DNA of 5,917 bases from contig JAGVBL010000338.1 in assembly GCA_020059785.1 (NCBI GenBank), forward strand, positions 1-5,917, given 5' to 3'. Origin of the DNA: Ignavibacteriales bacterium. Its GTDB lineage: Bacteria > Bacteroidota > Ignavibacteria > Ignavibacteriales > Melioribacteraceae. Within the stretch, counting starts at the first letter, position 1; the number at the start of each line of letters is the position of its first letter. Both the position numbers and the translations under genes were made by a program. Positions 5,001 to 5,917 of this stretch are shown one piece after another. The notes beneath the pieces are model-generated. The model had not been told where the DNA came from. It saw only the letters and a program-made list of their open reading frames with translations, and searched no databases.

Positions 5001-5917
5001 ATGGAAAATAAAAGCAGAGCCATAGAATTAATGAATGAATACGGAAGGGAAAAAATTCCTTTCTTATTTATTATTGATTTTGAAATGGAGAATCCGCATA
5101 TCATAAAACTCGCCGAAGTCGATGCGAATAAGATTCTTTACAACGTGAATGAAGCGAAGAATTACAATCGGGAGTTAACCACAACCAAAGAATTGTCTTT
5201 TAAGAAATTGCCGCCAAGCTATGATGAATACAGTCATGCTTTCAAAATTGTAATGAATCACATCCAAGCGGGGAATACTTATCTATGCAATCTTACATTC
5301 CCCACAAGTATAGAAATTAACTTCAGTTTACTTGAACTCTTTTATGCGAGTCGCTCAAAATATAAGCTTTATTTTGATGATCAATTTATAGTTTTTTCTC
5401 CCGAATGTTTTGTTAAGATTGAGAATGGAAAGATTTATTCGTTTCCAATGAAGGGAACGATTGATGCATCAATATCCGGAGCAAGAGAAATAATTTTGAA
5501 TGATGAAAAAGAATTGGCAGAGCATGTAACAATTGTCGATCTTATACGTAACGATTTAAGCATTGTAGCCAAAAACGTTGTGGTAGAAAATTTCAGATAT
5601 ACCGAGGAATTAACAACCAACCAGAAAAACTTACTACAGGTAAGTTCAAAAATTAGCGGAATGCTACCGGGGGATTATCCTGCACAAATCGGTAATATTA
5701 TTTTCAGTCTCCTTCCGGCCGGTTCAATAAGCGGTGCGCCAAAGAAGAAAACCATCGAAGTAATTAAAGAAGCGGAAACATATCAACGGGGTTTTTACAC
5801 AGGAGTGTTTGGAATATTCGACGGCTTAGAACTCGACAGTGCAGTTATGATCCGCTTCATTGAAAAAGTCGGAAATCAGTATTACTTTAAGAGCGGCGGT
5901 GGAGTAACTTTTCTAAG
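5001..5917 (+). CDS. pabB: Aminodeoxychorismate synthase component I (3' end beyond window)
   Basis: An open frame of 305 codons runs from the ATG at 5001 to the right edge with no stop. An in-frame TAG at 4974-4976 limits the upstream start. PabB converts chorismate and PabA-derived ammonia to 4-amino-4-deoxychorismate in the folate pathway. The chorismate-binding domain covers most of the chain: GNTYLCNLTFP (91-101), FPMKGTI (148-154), EHVTIVDLIRNDL (174-186), LLPAGSISGAPKK (237-249), RGFYTGVFGIFDG (263-275) and GGG (299-301). Lys151 in P.KGT is the residue that marks PabB; TrpE has PIAGT. The long TrpE-like N-terminal domain is absent. This is the short form, about 320-330 residues in Bacteroidota-like genomes, so some 20 residues are missing at the right edge. 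The N-terminal MNEYGREKIPFLFIIDFE (11-28) also fits that group and supports the chosen start. No Shine-Dalgarno is present. pabA is divergent, 46 bases away. Confidence 0.94.
   Translation, partial: MENKSRAIELMNEYGREKIPFLFIIDFEMENPHIIKLAEVDANKILYNVNEAKNYNRELTTTKELSFKKLPPSYDEYSHAFKIVMNHIQAGNTYLCNLTFPTSIEINFSLLELFYASRSKYKLYFDDQFIVFSPECFVKIENGKIYSFPMKGTIDASISGAREIILNDEKELAEHVTIVDLIRNDLSIVAKNVVVENFRYTEELTTNQKNLLQVSSKISGMLPGDYPAQIGNIIFSLLPAGSISGAPKKKTIEVIKEAETYQRGFYTGVFGIFDGLELDSAVMIRFIEKVGNQYYFKSGGGVTFL

Noticed and set aside
5435..5620. 61-residue minus-strand open frame
   Set aside because: It lies wholly antisense within pabB, which has clear conserved motifs across this stretch; the protein has no recognisable features.
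5001..5917. Anthranilate synthase TrpE instead of PabB
   Set aside because: The motif is PMKGT with Lys, not PIAGT, and the long N-terminal domain with tryptophan feedback residues is absent.

Overview
The window is AT-rich and looks like ordinary chromosome from a Bacteroidota/Ignavibacteria-type bacterium. Three things suggest this lineage: a short PabB of the Bacteroidota style (GNTYLCNLTFP, IPFLFIIDFE), a secreted YCF48/BNR-like protein start of a kind common in that lineage, and weak or absent Shine-Dalgarno sites on several genes. The lineage is an inference from protein style; there is no rRNA or other marker gene here.

Layout. From right to left on the minus strand lie pabA (stop at 4385), a single-chain ADP-forming acyl-CoA (acetate-CoA) synthetase (2231-4303), glgA glycogen synthase (701-2170) and, after a 478-base gap, the start of a secreted YCF48-like protein that runs off the left edge (222 to 1). 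On the plus strand, pabB starts at 5001 and runs off the right edge about 20 residues before its expected end. pabA and pabB are divergent, with 31 to 46 bases between their starts depending on the pabA start used.

How the genes work together. PabA (glutaminase) and PabB (chorismate-binding synthase) together form aminodeoxychorismate synthase, which makes the p-aminobenzoate precursor for folate. They appear to be read from overlapping, opposed -10 elements at 4986-4993, and the pabB promoter predicts a leaderless or nearly leaderless mRNA. The acyl-CoA synthetase makes ATP from acetyl-CoA or a similar thioester at the end of fermentation. glgA extends glycogen from ADP-glucose. The last two sit 60 bases apart and may share a transcript with pabA, but no direct functional link is proven by the sequence.

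Non-coding parts. The 223-700 gap holds a bidirectional terminator-like hairpin (591-625) behind glgA, a long inverted repeat with a competing local stem (358-460), and a hairpin plus T-tract (252-284) just before the secreted-protein start. I found no IS element, CRISPR array, tRNA, rRNA or defence gene, and no convincing new multi-gene system. The most interesting points are the shared divergent pab promoter and the structured leader of the secreted-protein gene.
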